43,382 nucleotides of DNA from Alphaproteobacteria bacterium (GCA_017475525.1 JAFVFH010000041.1:1-43382); one strand, 5' to 3'. Shown: positions 32,207-42,992, counted from the stretch's first letter. Numbers and translations: made by a program. Notes: a model not told the origin generated them from the letters alone.

Positions 32207-33067
32207 ATGAAACGCCGTCGCGTCTTGTTTATACGTTTAAGTCAATTCAGACTGTTTTTGCGTAAACTTGTTGTGACGCTTGTTTGTATATCCGCTTTCG
32301 GCTTAATGATTTTAAGCAAAGCGGATAATGCGCATTTAAATAAAACGGAAGATATGGTTTCGCGCATTTTAAATCCGATTATTCGTGTGATACAATTGCC
32401 GGCCGATGGAATCTATTTTGTTTGTGAAAAAATACGTGATGTGGTAAGGGTTTATGCAGATAACAAGGTTTTGAAAAATGATGCTGCGCAGGTTGACTAT
32501 TTAAAAAACAAAATGCAGGCTCTTAAAATCGAAAATGAGCTTTTATCGCAAATGCTTTCGTATACACCTCCACCGGATGCCGAGTTTGTGACGGCAAAAG
32601 TGATTGCCACGGAAGGAGATGGTTTTTCACATTCGCTTATTGCGTATGTGCTGCAGGAAAAGAAAATTCAAAAAGGACAAGTTGTTCTTTACAAAGAAGC
32701 GGTCATCGGGCGCGTGGATTCGGTTCATGGGGCTTATGTTCGAGTGATGCTTATCAGCGATATTAACTCTAAAATCCCGATTATTGTTGAACGCAGCCGT
32801 GAGAAAGGAATTTTATCAGGAAACAATACCTCTGTTTTAAATTTGGTTTTGACTTCGCCGGCGGCTGATATCAAAAAAGGTGATAAGATTGTCACTTCAG
32901 GTGTCGGAGGCATTTTCCCGAGCAATCTTCCCATGGGCTTTGTATTCAATGTTTCACAGGAATCTATTTTAATTGAGCCTATTTATTCTATCGAAAAAAT
33001 AGAATATGTTAAAATTGTTCATTATGCTTTGGAGCAAGATACACTTCAAGAAAGTCTGAAAAAATGA
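32207..33067 (+). CDS. mreC: Rod shape-determining protein MreC
   Basis: Bitopic elongasome protein that activates PBP2. 286 residues: basic cytoplasmic N-terminus, one TM helix ('KLVVTLVCISAFGLMILSKA'), a coiled coil (about 85-120, 'VDYLKNKMQALKIENELLSQML') and the two beta-barrel lobes ('TAKVIATEGDGFSHSLIAYV', 'GIFPSNLPMGFVFNV'). ATGA overlap with mreD. Confidence 0.93.
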   Translation: MKRRRVLFIRLSQFRLFLRKLVVTLVCISAFGLMILSKADNAHLNKTEDMVSRILNPIIRVIQLPADGIYFVCEKIRDVVRVYADNKVLKNDAAQVDYLKNKMQALKIENELLSQMLSYTPPPDAEFVTAKVIATEGDGFSHSLIAYVLQEKKIQKGQVVLYKEAVIGRVDSVHGAYVRVMLISDINSKIPIIVERSREKGILSGNNTSVLNLVLTSPAADIKKGDKIVTSGVGGIFPSNLPMGFVFNVSQESILIEPIYSIEKIEYVKIVHYALEQDTLQESLKK

Positions 33068-33594
33068 AAGAATCTTTTACGGAAATTTTGACAGGCTGTT
33101 TCAAAAGGTATTTTCCTCTTTTGATGGCGCTTTTGTTTGTATTGATTTCTTTTGTGCCGATACATCTGCCTTCATGGCATATTTTGAAGCCGGATTTTGC
33201 CATCATATTTTTATACTTTTGGGCGTTATACAGAAGCGATTTGTTTGGCATTGTTTCAGTGATTATTCTCGGACTTGCCGTCGATAGTTTGAGCGGCGCC
33301 CCCTTTGGGATGAACATTATTGTCTTTGTGTTTGCATATATTCTAACGCTCAGATATGCGAACTATGTCAATGTCAAACCGTTTTTTATCAGTTGGGTCG
33401 GATTTGCCTTTGTTTGTTTTATTTCGTTTTTTTTGAAATGGATTTTATTTTCGGTTTATTATAAAACCTTTTTAAGTTTTTTGCATATTTTAATCAATTG
33501 TGCCGAAACGATTTTGATTTATCCGTTGATTGCAAGGCTCAATATGTATGTGCAAAATGAGTTTTTAGGCGGAGATGAGATTTTAGATGAATAG
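33064..33594 (+). CDS. mreD: Rod shape-determining protein MreD
   Basis: Inner-membrane elongasome protein of 176 residues with about five TM helices. 'LPSWHILKPDFAIIFLYFWALYRSDLFGIVSVIILGLAVDSLSGAPFGMN' matches the MreD pattern (P..L..W....G......G...D...G...G). It overlaps mreC by 4 bp and mrdA by 8 bp. Confidence 0.9.
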   Translation: MKESFTEILTGCFKRYFPLLMALLFVLISFVPIHLPSWHILKPDFAIIFLYFWALYRSDLFGIVSVIILGLAVDSLSGAPFGMNIIVFVFAYILTLRYANYVNVKPFFISWVGFAFVCFISFFLKWILFSVYYKTFLSFLHILINCAETILIYPLIARLNMYVQNEFLGGDEILDE

Positions 33595-35392
33595 AGATAA
33601 TGATAAAGGAAAAATTTTGCTCGCAAGGACAATGTTTGTGGCTTTGGGGAGCTTTTTTCTGCTTTGTTCTTTAATTGTTCGCCTTTATTATTTACAGGTG
33701 CTCAAAGGGGAAAAATATAAAACATTATCTGACGAAAACAGAATTGCAACGCGTGTGCTTATTCCGCCGAGGGGTATCGTTTATGACAGAAACGGGGAAT
33801 TGCTCGCTTCAAATGAGCAGAATTTTCAAGCACTGATTATTGCCGAACAAACGCCGAGTATTGACGCAACTCTTGAAAGTTTCAAAAAATTGATTGCGCT
33901 AAATGAGCATGAAGAAGCAAGGGTTCGGCGCGAAATTAAAAACAACAGGCGGTTTGTGCCGGTGAAGCTCAAAGACAATCTCTCTTGGGATGAGGTGGCG
34001 ATTTTGCAACTCTATGCGCCTGATTTGCCGGGGGTGATTATTGATGATGGCTTAAACAGGGTTTATCCGCTTGGAAAATATACGGCACATTTTTTGGGTT
34101 ATGTCGGGGCTGTTAATCAGGCTGAAAAAAATGACGAGCCGTTGCTCTCTGTTCCGGGGTTTAAAATCGGCAAATCAGGGCTTGAAAAACTTTGGGAAAA
34201 AAAGCTTAGAGGTGTCGGCGGAAATATTAAGCTTGAAGTGAATGCGTATGGGCGTGTGATGAAAGAAATTGAGCGCCAAAACGGGCAGGAAGGTCAAACG
34301 GTTCATTTAACGATTGACGCGCGCCTGCAAAAAGCGGCTCAAGATGCTTTTCAAGATCAAAGCGGTGCAGCTGTTGTTTTAGATGTGCACAGCGGTGAGA
34401 TTTTAGCTTTTGTTTCGGTGCCCTCTTTTGACCCGAATCTGTTTACGACGGGAATATCTGTGAAAGACTGGCAGGATTTGCTCGGAAATGAGCGGAAGCC
34501 GCTTACAAACAAGGCCGTTTCAGAGCATTATTCTCCTGGGTCGACTTTTAAGATTGTGGTGGCGTTGGCAGCATTGGAAGCCGGCATTATTGATGAAAAC
34601 ACACGATTTAATTGTTCGGGGGCGATGAGCCTCGGAAATCATCAGTTTCACTGTTGGAAACATTCCGGACACGGATCGCTCAATGTGGTTGAAGCTTTGA
34701 AACATTCTTGCGATATTTTCTTTTATGAGGTTGCCTTAAAGCTCGGTATTAACAAAATTGCCGAAATGGCAAGGCTTTTAGGACTCGGATCTGATTTTGA
34801 GCTTGGTTTTGACAATATGCAAAAAGGGATTGTGCCTGATAAAGAGTGGAAAGAAAAGTATTTGAAAAGCAAGTGGCAACCTGGAGAAACGGTGATTGCG
34901 GGCATTGGACAAGGATATGTTTTGACAACACCTCTGCAACTTGCGGTGATGCTTGCAAGAGTGGTCAACGGCGGATATGAAATCAGACCGCAATTTAAAA
35001 AGCTTTCTTTGAAAGAGAAAGGCAAAATCAAAAAGCTTCCGATACATATGAAAAACATCGAGATTGTGAAAAAAGGTATGTATGAAGTCGTCAACGGCGA
35101 AGGGGGGACGGCAAGGCGCGCTTATATTGATGTGAACGGCGCGAAAATGGGCGGCAAAACAGGCACAACGCAAGTCAGGCGTATTAGTATGGCTGAAAGG
35201 CAGAGCGGCATTATCAGAGATGAGAATTTGGCTTGGAAGCTCAGAAATCATGCCCTGTTTGTGGGATATGCACCGCATGACAACCCGAAATATGCGGTTG
35301 CTGTTGTGGTGGAACACGGGTCTTCAGGTTCGGGTGTTGCCGCACCGATTGCTTCAAAAATTTTGAAAACAGCATTGGAATTGGGAATATAG
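33587..35392 (+). CDS. mrdA: Penicillin-binding protein 2 (elongation transpeptidase)
   Basis: Class B PBP for lateral wall cross-linking. 601 residues. One TM helix (about 10-32), then the pedestal domain ('RGIVYDRNGELLASNEQ', 'GLEKLWEKKLRGVGG'), then the transpeptidase: SxxK 'SPGSTFKIVVALAALE' with the nucleophilic Ser, SxN-like 'SCDIFFYEVA' and KTG 'GGKTGTTQV'. The 'SCD' form and the 'HCWKHSGHGSLNVVEALKHS' segment are characteristic of PBP2. The operon position between mreD and rodA confirms it. Confidence 0.96.
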   Translation: MNRDNDKGKILLARTMFVALGSFFLLCSLIVRLYYLQVLKGEKYKTLSDENRIATRVLIPPRGIVYDRNGELLASNEQNFQALIIAEQTPSIDATLESFKKLIALNEHEEARVRREIKNNRRFVPVKLKDNLSWDEVAILQLYAPDLPGVIIDDGLNRVYPLGKYTAHFLGYVGAVNQAEKNDEPLLSVPGFKIGKSGLEKLWEKKLRGVGGNIKLEVNAYGRVMKEIERQNGQEGQTVHLTIDARLQKAAQDAFQDQSGAAVVLDVHSGEILAFVSVPSFDPNLFTTGISVKDWQDLLGNERKPLTNKAVSEHYSPGSTFKIVVALAALEAGIIDENTRFNCSGAMSLGNHQFHCWKHSGHGSLNVVEALKHSCDIFFYEVALKLGINKIAEMARLLGLGSDFELGFDNMQKGIVPDKEWKEKYLKSKWQPGETVIAGIGQGYVLTTPLQLAVMLARVVNGGYEIRPQFKKLSLKEKGKIKKLPIHMKNIEIVKKGMYEVVNGEGGTARRAYIDVNGAKMGGKTGTTQVRRISMAERQSGIIRDENLAWKLRNHALFVGYAPHDNPKYAVAVVVEHGSSGSGVAAPIASKILKTALELGI

Positions 35393-35403
35393 AGGGAAAA
35401 AAG

Positions 35404-36546
35404 ATGTATGAAGCGGGATTGAAAAAAGAGCTGAGCCTGAAGGAAAAGTTTTTTAGTTTGAGCGGCGGGTATATTATATGTATTTTGCTGCTTACGACGA
35501 TTGGTCTGTTCACGCTTTATTCTGCGGCGGGCGGAAGTATGACGCCATGGGCGAAAAATCAGCTTGTTCGTTTTGGTTTTTCATTTGCCTTGATGTTTTT
35601 TTTGGCTTTTATTGATATTAAAGTTTATCTGAAATATTCGTATTTGGCGTATTTTGCCGTATTGCTGTTGTTGATTGCCGTTGAGGTGTTCGGACACATC
35701 GGGATGGGTGCACAACGCTGGATTGATTTGAAGTTGTTTAAGTTGCAACCATCGGAGCTGATGAAAATCAGTATGGTGTTGTTTTTAGCCAAATATTTTC
35801 ACAGTTCGACGCTTGCGCAAATCGAAAGTATCAGAGGAATTGTTGCTCCTTTGCTGATGGCACTTTTTCCGGCAGCGCTGATTATTTTGCAACCGGATTT
35901 GGGAACGGCTTTGATGCTTTTGTTTACGACGATGGTTGTTTTCTTTTGTGTGGGCGTGCAAGTTTGGAAATTTTTATTGCTCGGTGGAGGGGCAGTTGTT
36001 TTGGCGCCGATTGCGTGGCATTTTTTGCATGATTATCAAAAAAACAGAGTATTGACGTTTTTAAACCCTGAAAGAGATCCGCTCGGGAGCGGATATCATA
36101 TTATTCAATCCAAAATTGCACTCGGGTCCGGCGGGGTGTTTGGTAAGGGTTTTTTGAACGGCACACAGAGCCATTTGAACTTTTTGCCGGAAAAACACAC
36201 GGATTTTATTTTTACGATGCTTTCGGAAGAATTCGGGCTTGTCGGCGGGGTGAGTGTGATTTTGCTTAATTTGATTATTATTGCATATGGATATTTGTTT
36301 GCATATCGCATTACAAGTTATTATGGTAAGCTTGTGGTGATCGGTTTGAATACAAACTATTTTATGTATGTTTTCATCAATATTGCGATGGTGCTCGGGT
36401 TGTTACCCGTTGTGGGAATTCCGTTGCCGTTGATTTCATACGGCGGAACGGTGATGCTTTCGGTGATGGCAAGTTTCGGGATTATTTTATGCATGGATAT
36501 TAACCGTCATGTCAATTTGGGACGTCACTCGTTTAACGAAGACTAA
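35404..36546 (+). CDS. rodA: SEDS peptidoglycan polymerase RodA
   Basis: Lateral-wall glycosyltransferase partner of PBP2. 380 residues and about ten TM helices. 'GAQRWIDLKLFKLQPSELMKISMVLFLAKYFH', 'LQPDLGTALMLLFTTMVVFF', 'LNGTQSHLNFLPEKHTDFIFTMLSEEFGLVGG' and 'GIPLPLISYGGTVML' are RodA-type SEDS motifs. It starts 12 bp after mrdA, with AGAGGGAAAAAAG upstream. Confidence 0.96.
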   Translation: MYEAGLKKELSLKEKFFSLSGGYIICILLLTTIGLFTLYSAAGGSMTPWAKNQLVRFGFSFALMFFLAFIDIKVYLKYSYLAYFAVLLLLIAVEVFGHIGMGAQRWIDLKLFKLQPSELMKISMVLFLAKYFHSSTLAQIESIRGIVAPLLMALFPAALIILQPDLGTALMLLFTTMVVFFCVGVQVWKFLLLGGGAVVLAPIAWHFLHDYQKNRVLTFLNPERDPLGSGYHIIQSKIALGSGGVFGKGFLNGTQSHLNFLPEKHTDFIFTMLSEEFGLVGGVSVILLNLIIIAYGYLFAYRITSYYGKLVVIGLNTNYFMYVFINIAMVLGLLPVVGIPLPLISYGGTVMLSVMASFGIILCMDINRHVNLGRHSFNED

Positions 36547-36608
36547 ACTTTAGGTTTTCTTGAAAAAGCTTTTGAGCATTTTATTTTTTCTTTGAGATGG
36601 AGGAAAAA

Positions 36609-37010
36609 ATGAAACAAATTGCTTTTTTGCTTATTTTTGTTTTGCTGCTCTTTGCATGTGCAGCAAATAATGCCAATTACAATAAAGAGCTTGAACAATG
36701 GGTCGGTCAGCCGGTCAAAGCATTAGAAACCGCGTGGGGCAAACCGACGGGGCAAAAGATAATTTCGGCAAACACACGTGTTTTAACATATACAAAAACA
36801 AGCGAATATTTTGTGCCGACGGAATATTATTACGACAATCTTGGCTGGGGAGCGACCGATTTGGTTTATGATCCGTTTTTCGGCGAATATGAGATGACAC
36901 CTTATGCGCAAATTGTCGATACGGAAGTTCAAGGGATATGCCAGACATCGTTTGTGGTGAATGACGGCGTCATTCGGTCGTATCAATGGCGCGGAAACGG
37001 GTGTCAATAA
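36609..37010 (+). CDS. Putative lipoprotein, W-G-x-P family, paralogue of 12084
   Basis: 133 residues with the lipobox 'LLLFAC' (Cys near residue 17). The mature part has 'ELEQWVGQPVKALETAWGKP', a Tyr-rich middle ('TEYYYDNLGWGATDLVYDPFFGEYEMTPY'-type) and ends 'VNDGVIRSYQWRGNGC'. This shares the motif order of the lipoprotein at 12084. The start at 36609 follows GGAGG by 5 bp; the ATG at 36597 overlaps that site. It lies 62 bp after rodA on the same strand and may be co-transcribed. The function is unknown. Confidence 0.75.
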   Translation: MKQIAFLLIFVLLLFACAANNANYNKELEQWVGQPVKALETAWGKPTGQKIISANTRVLTYTKTSEYFVPTEYYYDNLGWGATDLVYDPFFGEYEMTPYAQIVDTEVQGICQTSFVVNDGVIRSYQWRGNGCQ

Positions 37011-37085
37011 ATTTTATGGCTTTTCTAAAGCGGTGTTTATTGAAGATGCTCGGATCAGCGCCGGACGAGCCATGATGATTATTGT

Positions 37086-38267
37086 TTATTTATAACGGAG
37101 TTTGAATGTGTTTCCTGTCGGCTTTGAAAGCTTTGAAGCTTCTTCAACGGTGTAGATACGCTTTGGAATAAGTAATGTTCCGTCTGCATTATAGTTTGAG
37201 ATACTGCCATCAGCATTTACAATACTATAACCACCGTTTTTGTTGTAATTTTTTGTAATGATTTGTCCACTCAATTGATCTGTTTCAATACAGGTTAGAA
37301 TATTTCCGTTATCGTCATAAGTATAGGAATAGCGCATATTTTTTATCGTTGTTGATATCCCACCTTCCGGTATTATATTAAAATAGTCATTTGTTATATT
37401 ACCATGACCGTCGTAAACTCTTTGACCTGTTCCCATAAGAATGCTACCATCTTCATTATAGACCGTTAATCTTTCTCTCGTTCCATTTTCCATCAATGTT
37501 CGTAAAGTTCCGATACGACCATCAGATAATTCATAATTCGGATCAACGCTTAAATTATATATCCTTTCATTGCGCAATGAACCATCTTCATTATATGATT
37601 TTATAGAGCCTGAATACCCTCCGTTATCATCATAAGTGACACTCGTTATATTACTACCATTTGCATAAGAAAGAAGCGCGCCATTGTCATCATATGTGAA
37701 TCCGCTACCACTTTCTAGACGACTACCGGCTATTAATATACCATCTTCATTATATGTATAAGTAAAATCAGATGACGAGAATTTAACATACAGAGTCTTT
37801 GTTCTGTTTCCATTTTCATCTGTCCCATAGGTGACACCATCTCCATCGACAGGTGATGTCCACAGCTCCAGTCCTCTTTTCCAAGATCCGTTAATATAAT
37901 TATCGCTTTTTCGTGTTGCTGAAAGCAAATTGTTATCATTATCGTAGTTATAGTGTACAATAGTTTCATCAACTCTATTGCTATTTTGTGTGTAGCTGGT
38001 ATAGGCAATATCAGTTATATTCCCATTATCATCATAGCTGTATCGATAAGTATTCGTTACAACCCCTAATCCTACTCCTATTTCATCAGCGCCCATAACT
38101 GTTTTTGAAAGCATATATCCGTTTGATGTATCATAATGTGAAGTTACGTTTTTTTCGCGATAAACACATGTGCCATTTCCTTCATCAATACATCCTTCTG
38201 GTATCGCTGCCATAGCTAAATTGGATAGCATTGTTGTTATACTAAAAACCAAAATCCATTTTCTCAT
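37086..38267 (-). CDS. Secreted YD-repeat-like protein with C-terminal TGNTF tag
   Basis: 393 residues. Signal peptide 'MRKWILVFSITTMLSNLAMA'. The body consists of many short repeats of the form Y-x-Y-D-x-N/D-G-x-(I/L), for example 'YSYDDNGNITDIAYT', 'YTYNEDGILIAGS', 'FTYDDNGALLSYA' and 'YTYDDNGNILTCIET'. These resemble RHS/YD carbohydrate-binding repeats, but the protein has no RHS core or toxin domain. It ends in the shared tag: RIYTVEEA then LSKPTGNTFKLRYK. It probably forms a beta-solenoid on or outside the cell. Leader RNA family 2, a terminator and a promoter lie upstream. Confidence 0.85.
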   Translation of the reverse strand: MRKWILVFSITTMLSNLAMAAIPEGCIDEGNGTCVYREKNVTSHYDTSNGYMLSKTVMGADEIGVGLGVVTNTYRYSYDDNGNITDIAYTSYTQNSNRVDETIVHYNYDNDNNLLSATRKSDNYINGSWKRGLELWTSPVDGDGVTYGTDENGNRTKTLYVKFSSSDFTYTYNEDGILIAGSRLESGSGFTYDDNGALLSYANGSNITSVTYDDNGGYSGSIKSYNEDGSLRNERIYNLSVDPNYELSDGRIGTLRTLMENGTRERLTVYNEDGSILMGTGQRVYDGHGNITNDYFNIIPEGGISTTIKNMRYSYTYDDNGNILTCIETDQLSGQIITKNYNKNGGYSIVNADGSISNYNADGTLLIPKRIYTVEEASKLSKPTGNTFKLRYK

Positions 38268-38296
38268 GTTTTTTTCTCCTATTTTTTTAGTTATAT

Positions 38297-38328
38297 AAAA
38301 AAATCACTTTAGAAAAAAATCCAAAGTG
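38297..38328 (-). terminator. Intrinsic terminator in the YD-repeat gene leader
   Basis: CACTTTGGA/TCTAAAGTG stem with a T-rich loop, followed by seven T on the minus strand, between the leader fold and the TAGGAGAAA ribosome binding site. Confidence 0.7.
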
Positions 38329-38455
38329 GGAGCTATCAAACTGTCGAGGACAGATTCCCTTATTCGTGCGAAAAATCGCCTTATATCAAGAACTCCCGTT
38401 TTTTAGGAGTTATCCCTCGAAGATGTTTGATAAACACCGTAACCAATTTGGTTAC
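38297..38455 (-). ncRNA. Structured leader RNA, family 2, copy 2
   Basis: Homologous to 21626-21787. Hairpin GTAACCAA/TTGGTTAC; outer stem TATCAAAC/GTTTGATA (the other copy has TACTAAAC/GTTTAGTA); second stem TCGAGG/CCTCGA (other copy TCAGGTT/AACCTGA); inner hairpins AACTCC/GGGAGTT and GCGA/TCGC; invariant TTGATATAAG; CGAATAA. The compensatory changes strongly support RNA structure. The terminator CACTTT/AAAGTG plus T-run (38297-38328) ends it, about 30 nt before the gene start. Unknown class. Confidence 0.72.
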
Positions 38456-38461
38456 ATGATT

Positions 38462-38490
38462 ATTAAAGCATATTTTGAGCCGAAAGTAAA
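38462..38490 (-). promoter_or_regulatory. Promoter for leader RNA family 2, copy 2
   Basis: TTTACT (38490-38485), 17 bp, TTTAAT (38467-38462) on the minus strand; predicted start near 38455, ahead of the first hairpin. Confidence 0.55.
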
Positions 38491-38525
38491 GAAAAAAAAT
38501 CTTTTTTATTAAAAGAAACGGGAAA

Positions 38526-38661
38526 TTAAAAAAAGACCTCTGAAAGGGGTCTTTTCATTTGATGTTGTTTTTTAAGAACATTTTCATCAATTTTTTTAAG
38601 TTTGTAATCCGTAAAATAATATTTTTTCTTGAAGCTAGAAGATACCTTCTCAAGTATCTTA
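38526..38661 (-). ncRNA. Candidate small RNA downstream of rpoC
   Basis: On the minus strand, TTGCTA (38695-38690), 17 bp, TATTCT (38672-38667) predicts a start near 38660. That is exactly where a hairpin AAGATAC/GTATCTT begins (38660-38639). A single-stranded A/U-rich stretch follows, then an intrinsic terminator AAGACCCC/AGGTCTT plus T7 (38553-38527). This layout, about 135 nt, is that of an Hfq-type sRNA. An overlapping 50-codon frame (38526-38678) has no ribosome binding site and its ATG lies upstream of the predicted start. Confidence 0.4.
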
Positions 38662-38723
38662 ATTAAAGAATATCTCATTTTTTTTTAAATAGCAAGTTCA
38701 TAAAAGGATATATGTCTAAAGAT

Positions 38724-38763
38724 ATAAAAAAAACACACCATCTTTTTTCATAAGACGGTGTGT
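38724..38763 (-). terminator. rpoBC operon terminator
   Basis: ACACACCGTCTT pairs with AGATGGTGTGT around ATGAAAAA, followed by eight T on the minus strand, 25 bp after the rpoC stop codon. Confidence 0.9.
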
Positions 38764-38787
38764 CAGCAAAATAGCTAAAAAAACAGG

Positions 38788-41700
38788 TTATTCAGCCGTT
38801 TCTTGTGTCGCTTCAACAGCATTGCTGTTGTCTTCTAAAGCGGCCGCAGCTGCCTCGCGCTCAGCTAAAATTTCTTTATCATTTTGAGCTGCAACGCGTT
38901 TTAAGCTACGAAGAACCGTACCCGTTCCGGCCGGAATGAGGCGACCGACAATCACGTTTTCTTTCAAACCGTAAAGTTTATCAACTTTGCCGGCCACAGC
39001 AGCTTCGGTCAAGACACGAGTTGTCTCTTGGAATGATGCTGCGGAAATGAACGATTTTGTTTGCAGTGATGCTTTGGTGATACCGAGCAAAACAGGGTCT
39101 GCGGTTGCAGGTGTGCCACCATCTGCCATCACTTTGGCGTTTTCTTCTTCAAAGACATCGCGGTCGACTTGTTCGCCGATCAAGAATGTTGTGTCACCAG
39201 GTGTTAAAATTTCAACTTTTTTCAGCATTTGTGAAACAATCACTTCAATGTGCTTATCGTTGATTTTCACACCTTGCAAACGGTAAACATCTTGAACTTC
39301 TTTGACAAGATATTCAGCCAATTTTTCAACGCCTAAAACACGCAAAATGTCGTGCGGGGCAGGGGTTCCCTCAACGATGAGGTCGCCTTTTTTCACGATG
39401 TCGCCATCTTGAACGACAAGGTGTTTGCCCTTCGGAATGAGATATTCTACAGGTTCGCCGGAAGTCGGTTTGACAACAACGCGTTGTTTTGCTTTGTAAT
39501 CTTTGCCGAATTCAACCTGACCATCAATATCTGAGATGATGGCTTGTTCCTTAGGACGACGTGCTTCAAAGAGCTCAGCCACACGCGGTAAACCACCGGT
39601 AATATCTTTTGTCTTTGTGCTTTCTCTCGGAATACGCGCGATAACGTCACCGACTTTGATTTCGGAGCCGTTATCAACGTTCAAGACAGCATCAACCGAC
39701 AGATAATATCTGGCTTCTTTGCCGTTGTCAAAATTGACTGCTTTACCTTTGGCATCTTTGATGACAATACTCGGTTTTAAGCCGGCATTAGCAGCGCCGC
39801 TTGAATGCCAATCAATCACCACTTTAGATACAATACCCGTTGTTTCATCCATGTTTTCTTTGATAGATACGTTGTTTATCAAGTCAACAAGTGAGGCAAA
39901 ACCTGCTTTTTCAGAAATGACAGGAATTGTAAACGGATCCCACTCGGCAATCTTTTGTCCTTTTTTAACCTTACTGTCGATGCCGGTTAAAACTTTTGTG
40001 CCGTAAGGAACATGGTGACGTGATTTTTCACGGCCTTGTGCATCAACAATGACGATGTCGCAGTTGCGTGATAACACAATTAAGTGTCCATCAGAGTTCG
40101 TGATCGTATGGGCGTTTTCAAGCTTTAATGTACCTGCAAACGGAACTTCAACGGAAGCTTGTTCTGCAGATTGGGAAGCGGCACCACCGATGTGGAAGGT
40201 TCGAAGGGTTAATTGCGTACCAGGTTCACCGATAGATTGAGCGGCAATCACACCAACAGCTTCACCAACGTTGACAGGTGTACCTCTTGCCAAATCACGG
40301 CCATAGCAAGCGGCGCAAACGCCATGCTCAGATTCACAAGTTAAGACCGAACGGATTTTAACTTGTTCAACACCGGCTTTTTGAACAGCTTCGGCAATGT
40401 TTTCATCAACCAATGTGCCTTTTTTGACGATGACTTCGTTTGTTTCAGGATTGAGGACATCTTCTTGGACTGTTCTGCCCAAGATACGATCGCCAATGGA
40501 AACAATCACATTACCGCCGTCTACAACCGGACGAACGATGATGCCACGCTCTGTGCCACAGTTGGTTTCGGTGATAACAACATCTTGAGCCACATCAACC
40601 AAACGACGTGTTAAGTAGCCGGCATTTGCCGTTTTCAAAGCAGTATCGGCCAAACCCTTACGAGCACCGTGGGTTGAGTTGAAGTATTCAGACACCGTCA
40701 AGCCTTCTTTAAAGTTTGATATAATCGGTTGTTCAATAATTTCACCATTCGGCTTTGCCATAAGCCCGCGCATACCTGCCAATTGGCGCATTTGTGCAGC
40801 ACTACCACGCGCACCAGAGTGTGCCATCATGTATACGGAGTTGATGTAGCCGTGTTCGGTTTTTGAAATGTTTTTCATCATTTCATCTGCCACCTTATCT
40901 GTGCAGGCAGACCAAATATCAACAACCTTGTTATATTTTTCACCTTTGGTGATTAAGCCGTTTTGGTATTGATTTTCAAATTCACGAACTTGTGCCTTCG
41001 TTTCATCAATCAATTCTTGTTTTGCTTGAGGCACAATCAAGTCATCCTTACCGAATGAAATACCGGCTTTGCATGCGTTTTGGAAACCTAAAGTCATAAT
41101 CTTGTCAACCATGAGGCAGGTTTCTTTTTGACCGCAATGACGATAAACCGTGTCAATAATTTCAGAAATTTCTTTCTTCTTGAGCAATCTGTTCACAAGT
41201 GAGAACGGAATGTTCGGGTTTTTCGGTAAAATGTCGGAAACAATGATACGACCCGGTGTTGTGTCAACCAAACCGTATTTTGTTTCTCCGTCATCTGTGA
41301 CATATTCCATACGGCATTTGATTTTGGCATGCAAATCAACAGCTTGTGCGTTTAAGGCAAGCATACATTCTTCTTTATCAGCATAAATACTGCCTTCGCC
41401 AATCATACCTTCGGCTTCGTAAGAAAGGTAGTAGATACCTAAAACCATATCTTGAGAAGGAACGATAATCGGTTTGCCTGAAGCCGGGGATAAGATGTTG
41501 TTTGTTGACATCATCAAAACACGAGCTTCTAATTGTGCTTCAAGTGAAAGCGGAACGTGAACAGCCATTTGGTCACCATCAAAGTCGGCGTTGAATGCAG
41601 CGCAGACGAGCGGGTGCAAATGGATGGCTTTACCTTCAACCAAAACAGGTTCAAAAGCCTGAACACCCAAACGGTGCAAAGTCGGTGCACGATTTAACAA

Positions 41701-42972
41701 AACAGGGTGTTCGCGGATGACTTCTTCCAATATATCCCAAACTTCCGGACGCTCTTTTTCAACCATACGCTTTGCGGCTTTGATGGTTGTGGCGTGTCCG
41801 TAAGCTTCCAATTTTGAATAAACAAAAGGTTTGAAGAGCTCTAAGGCCATCTTTTTAGGCAGTCCGCATTGTTGAAGTTTGAGTTCCGGACCAACCGTAA
41901 TTACGGAACGACCGGAATAGTCAACACGTTTACCGAGTAAGTTCTGACGGAAACGACCTTGTTTACCTTTGAGCATATCTGACAAGGATTTCAACGGACG
42001 TTTGCTTGCACCTGTAATGGCTCGAGATCTGCGGCCGTTATCAAACAAAGCATCAACAGATTCTTGAAGCATACGTTTTTCGTTGCGGACAATGATTTCA
42101 GGCGCATGCAATTCAAGCAAACGTTTCAAACGGTTGTTGCGATTGATGACACGGCGATACAAATCATTCAAATCAGATGTTGCAAAACGACCGCCGTCTA
42201 ACGGTACAAGAGGTCTGAGTTCAGGCGGAATAACCGGCAGAACCGTTAAGACCATCCATTCCGGTTTGGTGTTTGATTCAATAAATGATTCAACAATCTT
42301 TAAGCGTTTGACAAGCTTTTTGCGCTTTGCTTCAGATGTCGTTTCTTTCAAATCAGCACGCATCACAGCACGTTCGGTTTCCAAGTCAATGTTAGAAAGA
42401 ATTTCACGCAAAGCTTCAGCACCGATACCGGCTCTGAAAGAATCTTCACCATACTTATCCAAAGCTTCCTGATATTCATCTTCGGTTAAAAGCTGGTTGA
42501 CTTGAAGATCTGTTAAGCCCGGTTCAATCACAATGTAGCTTTCAAAATAAAGCACACGTTCCAAAGATTTGACGGAAATGTCTGTTAAAGTCGCAATGCG
42601 GCTCGGAAGCGATTTTAAGAACCAAATGTGTGCAACAGGTGCTGCAAGCTCAATATGGCCCATACGTTCACGACGCACTTTTGACAAAGTAACTTCAACA
42701 CCGCATTTTTCGCAGACAATGCCGCGATATTTCATGCGTTTGTATTTGCCGCACAAGCACTCATAATCCTTCACAGGACCGAAAATGCGCGCGCAGAACA
42801 AACCGTCACGTTCAGGTTTGAATGTGCGGTAGTTGATGGTTTCGGGTTTTTTAACTTCGCCGTATGACCAAGAACGAATTTGTTCAGGAGAAGCAATCGA
42901 AATCTTGATTTCATCAAAAGATTCCTCTGTTTCTTGCGGTTGCCCGTTAAAAAATTTCATTACATCATTCAT
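38788..42972 (-). CDS. rpoC: DNA-directed RNA polymerase subunit beta'
   Basis: Largest catalytic subunit of RNA polymerase. 1394 residues, normal for Alphaproteobacteria. The N-terminal zinc site is intact ('[22 protein letters not shown]'). The active-site loop 'NADFDGDQM' carries the three Mg-binding Asp. The bridge helix/trigger loop region contains '[26 protein letters not shown]' and '[25 protein letters not shown]'; the second zinc site is '[13 protein letters not shown]'. AGGAGAATAAAACTT precedes ATG, 20 bp after rpoB. Confidence 0.98.
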   Translation of the reverse strand: MNDVMKFFNGQPQETEESFDEIKISIASPEQIRSWSYGEVKKPETINYRTFKPERDGLFCARIFGPVKDYECLCGKYKRMKYRGIVCEKCGVEVTLSKVRRERMGHIELAAPVAHIWFLKSLPSRIATLTDISVKSLERVLYFESYIVIEPGLTDLQVNQLLTEDEYQEALDKYGEDSFRAGIGAEALREILSNIDLETERAVMRADLKETTSEAKRKKLVKRLKIVESFIESNTKPEWMVLTVLPVIPPELRPLVPLDGGRFATSDLNDLYRRVINRNNRLKRLLELHAPEIIVRNEKRMLQESVDALFDNGRRSRAITGASKRPLKSLSDMLKGKQGRFRQNLLGKRVDYSGRSVITVGPELKLQQCGLPKKMALELFKPFVYSKLEAYGHATTIKAAKRMVEKERPEVWDILEEVIREHPVLLNRAPTLHRLGVQAFEPVLVEGKAIHLHPLVCAAFNADFDGDQMAVHVPLSLEAQLEARVLMMSTNNILSPASGKPIIVPSQDMVLGIYYLSYEAEGMIGEGSIYADKEECMLALNAQAVDLHAKIKCRMEYVTDDGETKYGLVDTTPGRIIVSDILPKNPNIPFSLVNRLLKKKEISEIIDTVYRHCGQKETCLMVDKIMTLGFQNACKAGISFGKDDLIVPQAKQELIDETKAQVREFENQYQNGLITKGEKYNKVVDIWSACTDKVADEMMKNISKTEHGYINSVYMMAHSGARGSAAQMRQLAGMRGLMAKPNGEIIEQPIISNFKEGLTVSEYFNSTHGARKGLADTALKTANAGYLTRRLVDVAQDVVITETNCGTERGIIVRPVVDGGNVIVSIGDRILGRTVQEDVLNPETNEVIVKKGTLVDENIAEAVQKAGVEQVKIRSVLTCESEHGVCAACYGRDLARGTPVNVGEAVGVIAAQSIGEPGTQLTLRTFHIGGAASQSAEQASVEVPFAGTLKLENAHTITNSDGHLIVLSRNCDIVIVDAQGREKSRHHVPYGTKVLTGIDSKVKKGQKIAEWDPFTIPVISEKAGFASLVDLINNVSIKENMDETTGIVSKVVIDWHSSGAANAGLKPSIVIKDAKGKAVNFDNGKEARYYLSVDAVLNVDNGSEIKVGDVIARIPRESTKTKDITGGLPRVAELFEARRPKEQAIISDIDGQVEFGKDYKAKQRVVVKPTSGEPVEYLIPKGKHLVVQDGDIVKKGDLIVEGTPAPHDILRVLGVEKLAEYLVKEVQDVYRLQGVKINDKHIEVIVSQMLKKVEILTPGDTTFLIGEQVDRDVFEEENAKVMADGGTPATADPVLLGITKASLQTKSFISAASFQETTRVLTEAAVAGKVDKLYGLKENVIVGRLIPAGTGTVLRSLKRVAAQNDKEILAEREAAAAALEDNSNAVEATQETAE

Positions 42973-42992
42973 AAGTTTTATTCTCCTATTTA

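Noticed and set aside
38526..38678. A 50-codon frame (starts MRYSLIKILEKV) as a small protein gene
   Set aside because: It has no Shine-Dalgarno sequence, and its ATG lies upstream of the predicted transcription start. I favour an sRNA but record the frame.
38788..42972. Several long frames on the plus strand opposite rpoC
   Set aside because: They are antisense shadows of a highly conserved gene and have no matching ribosome binding sites.
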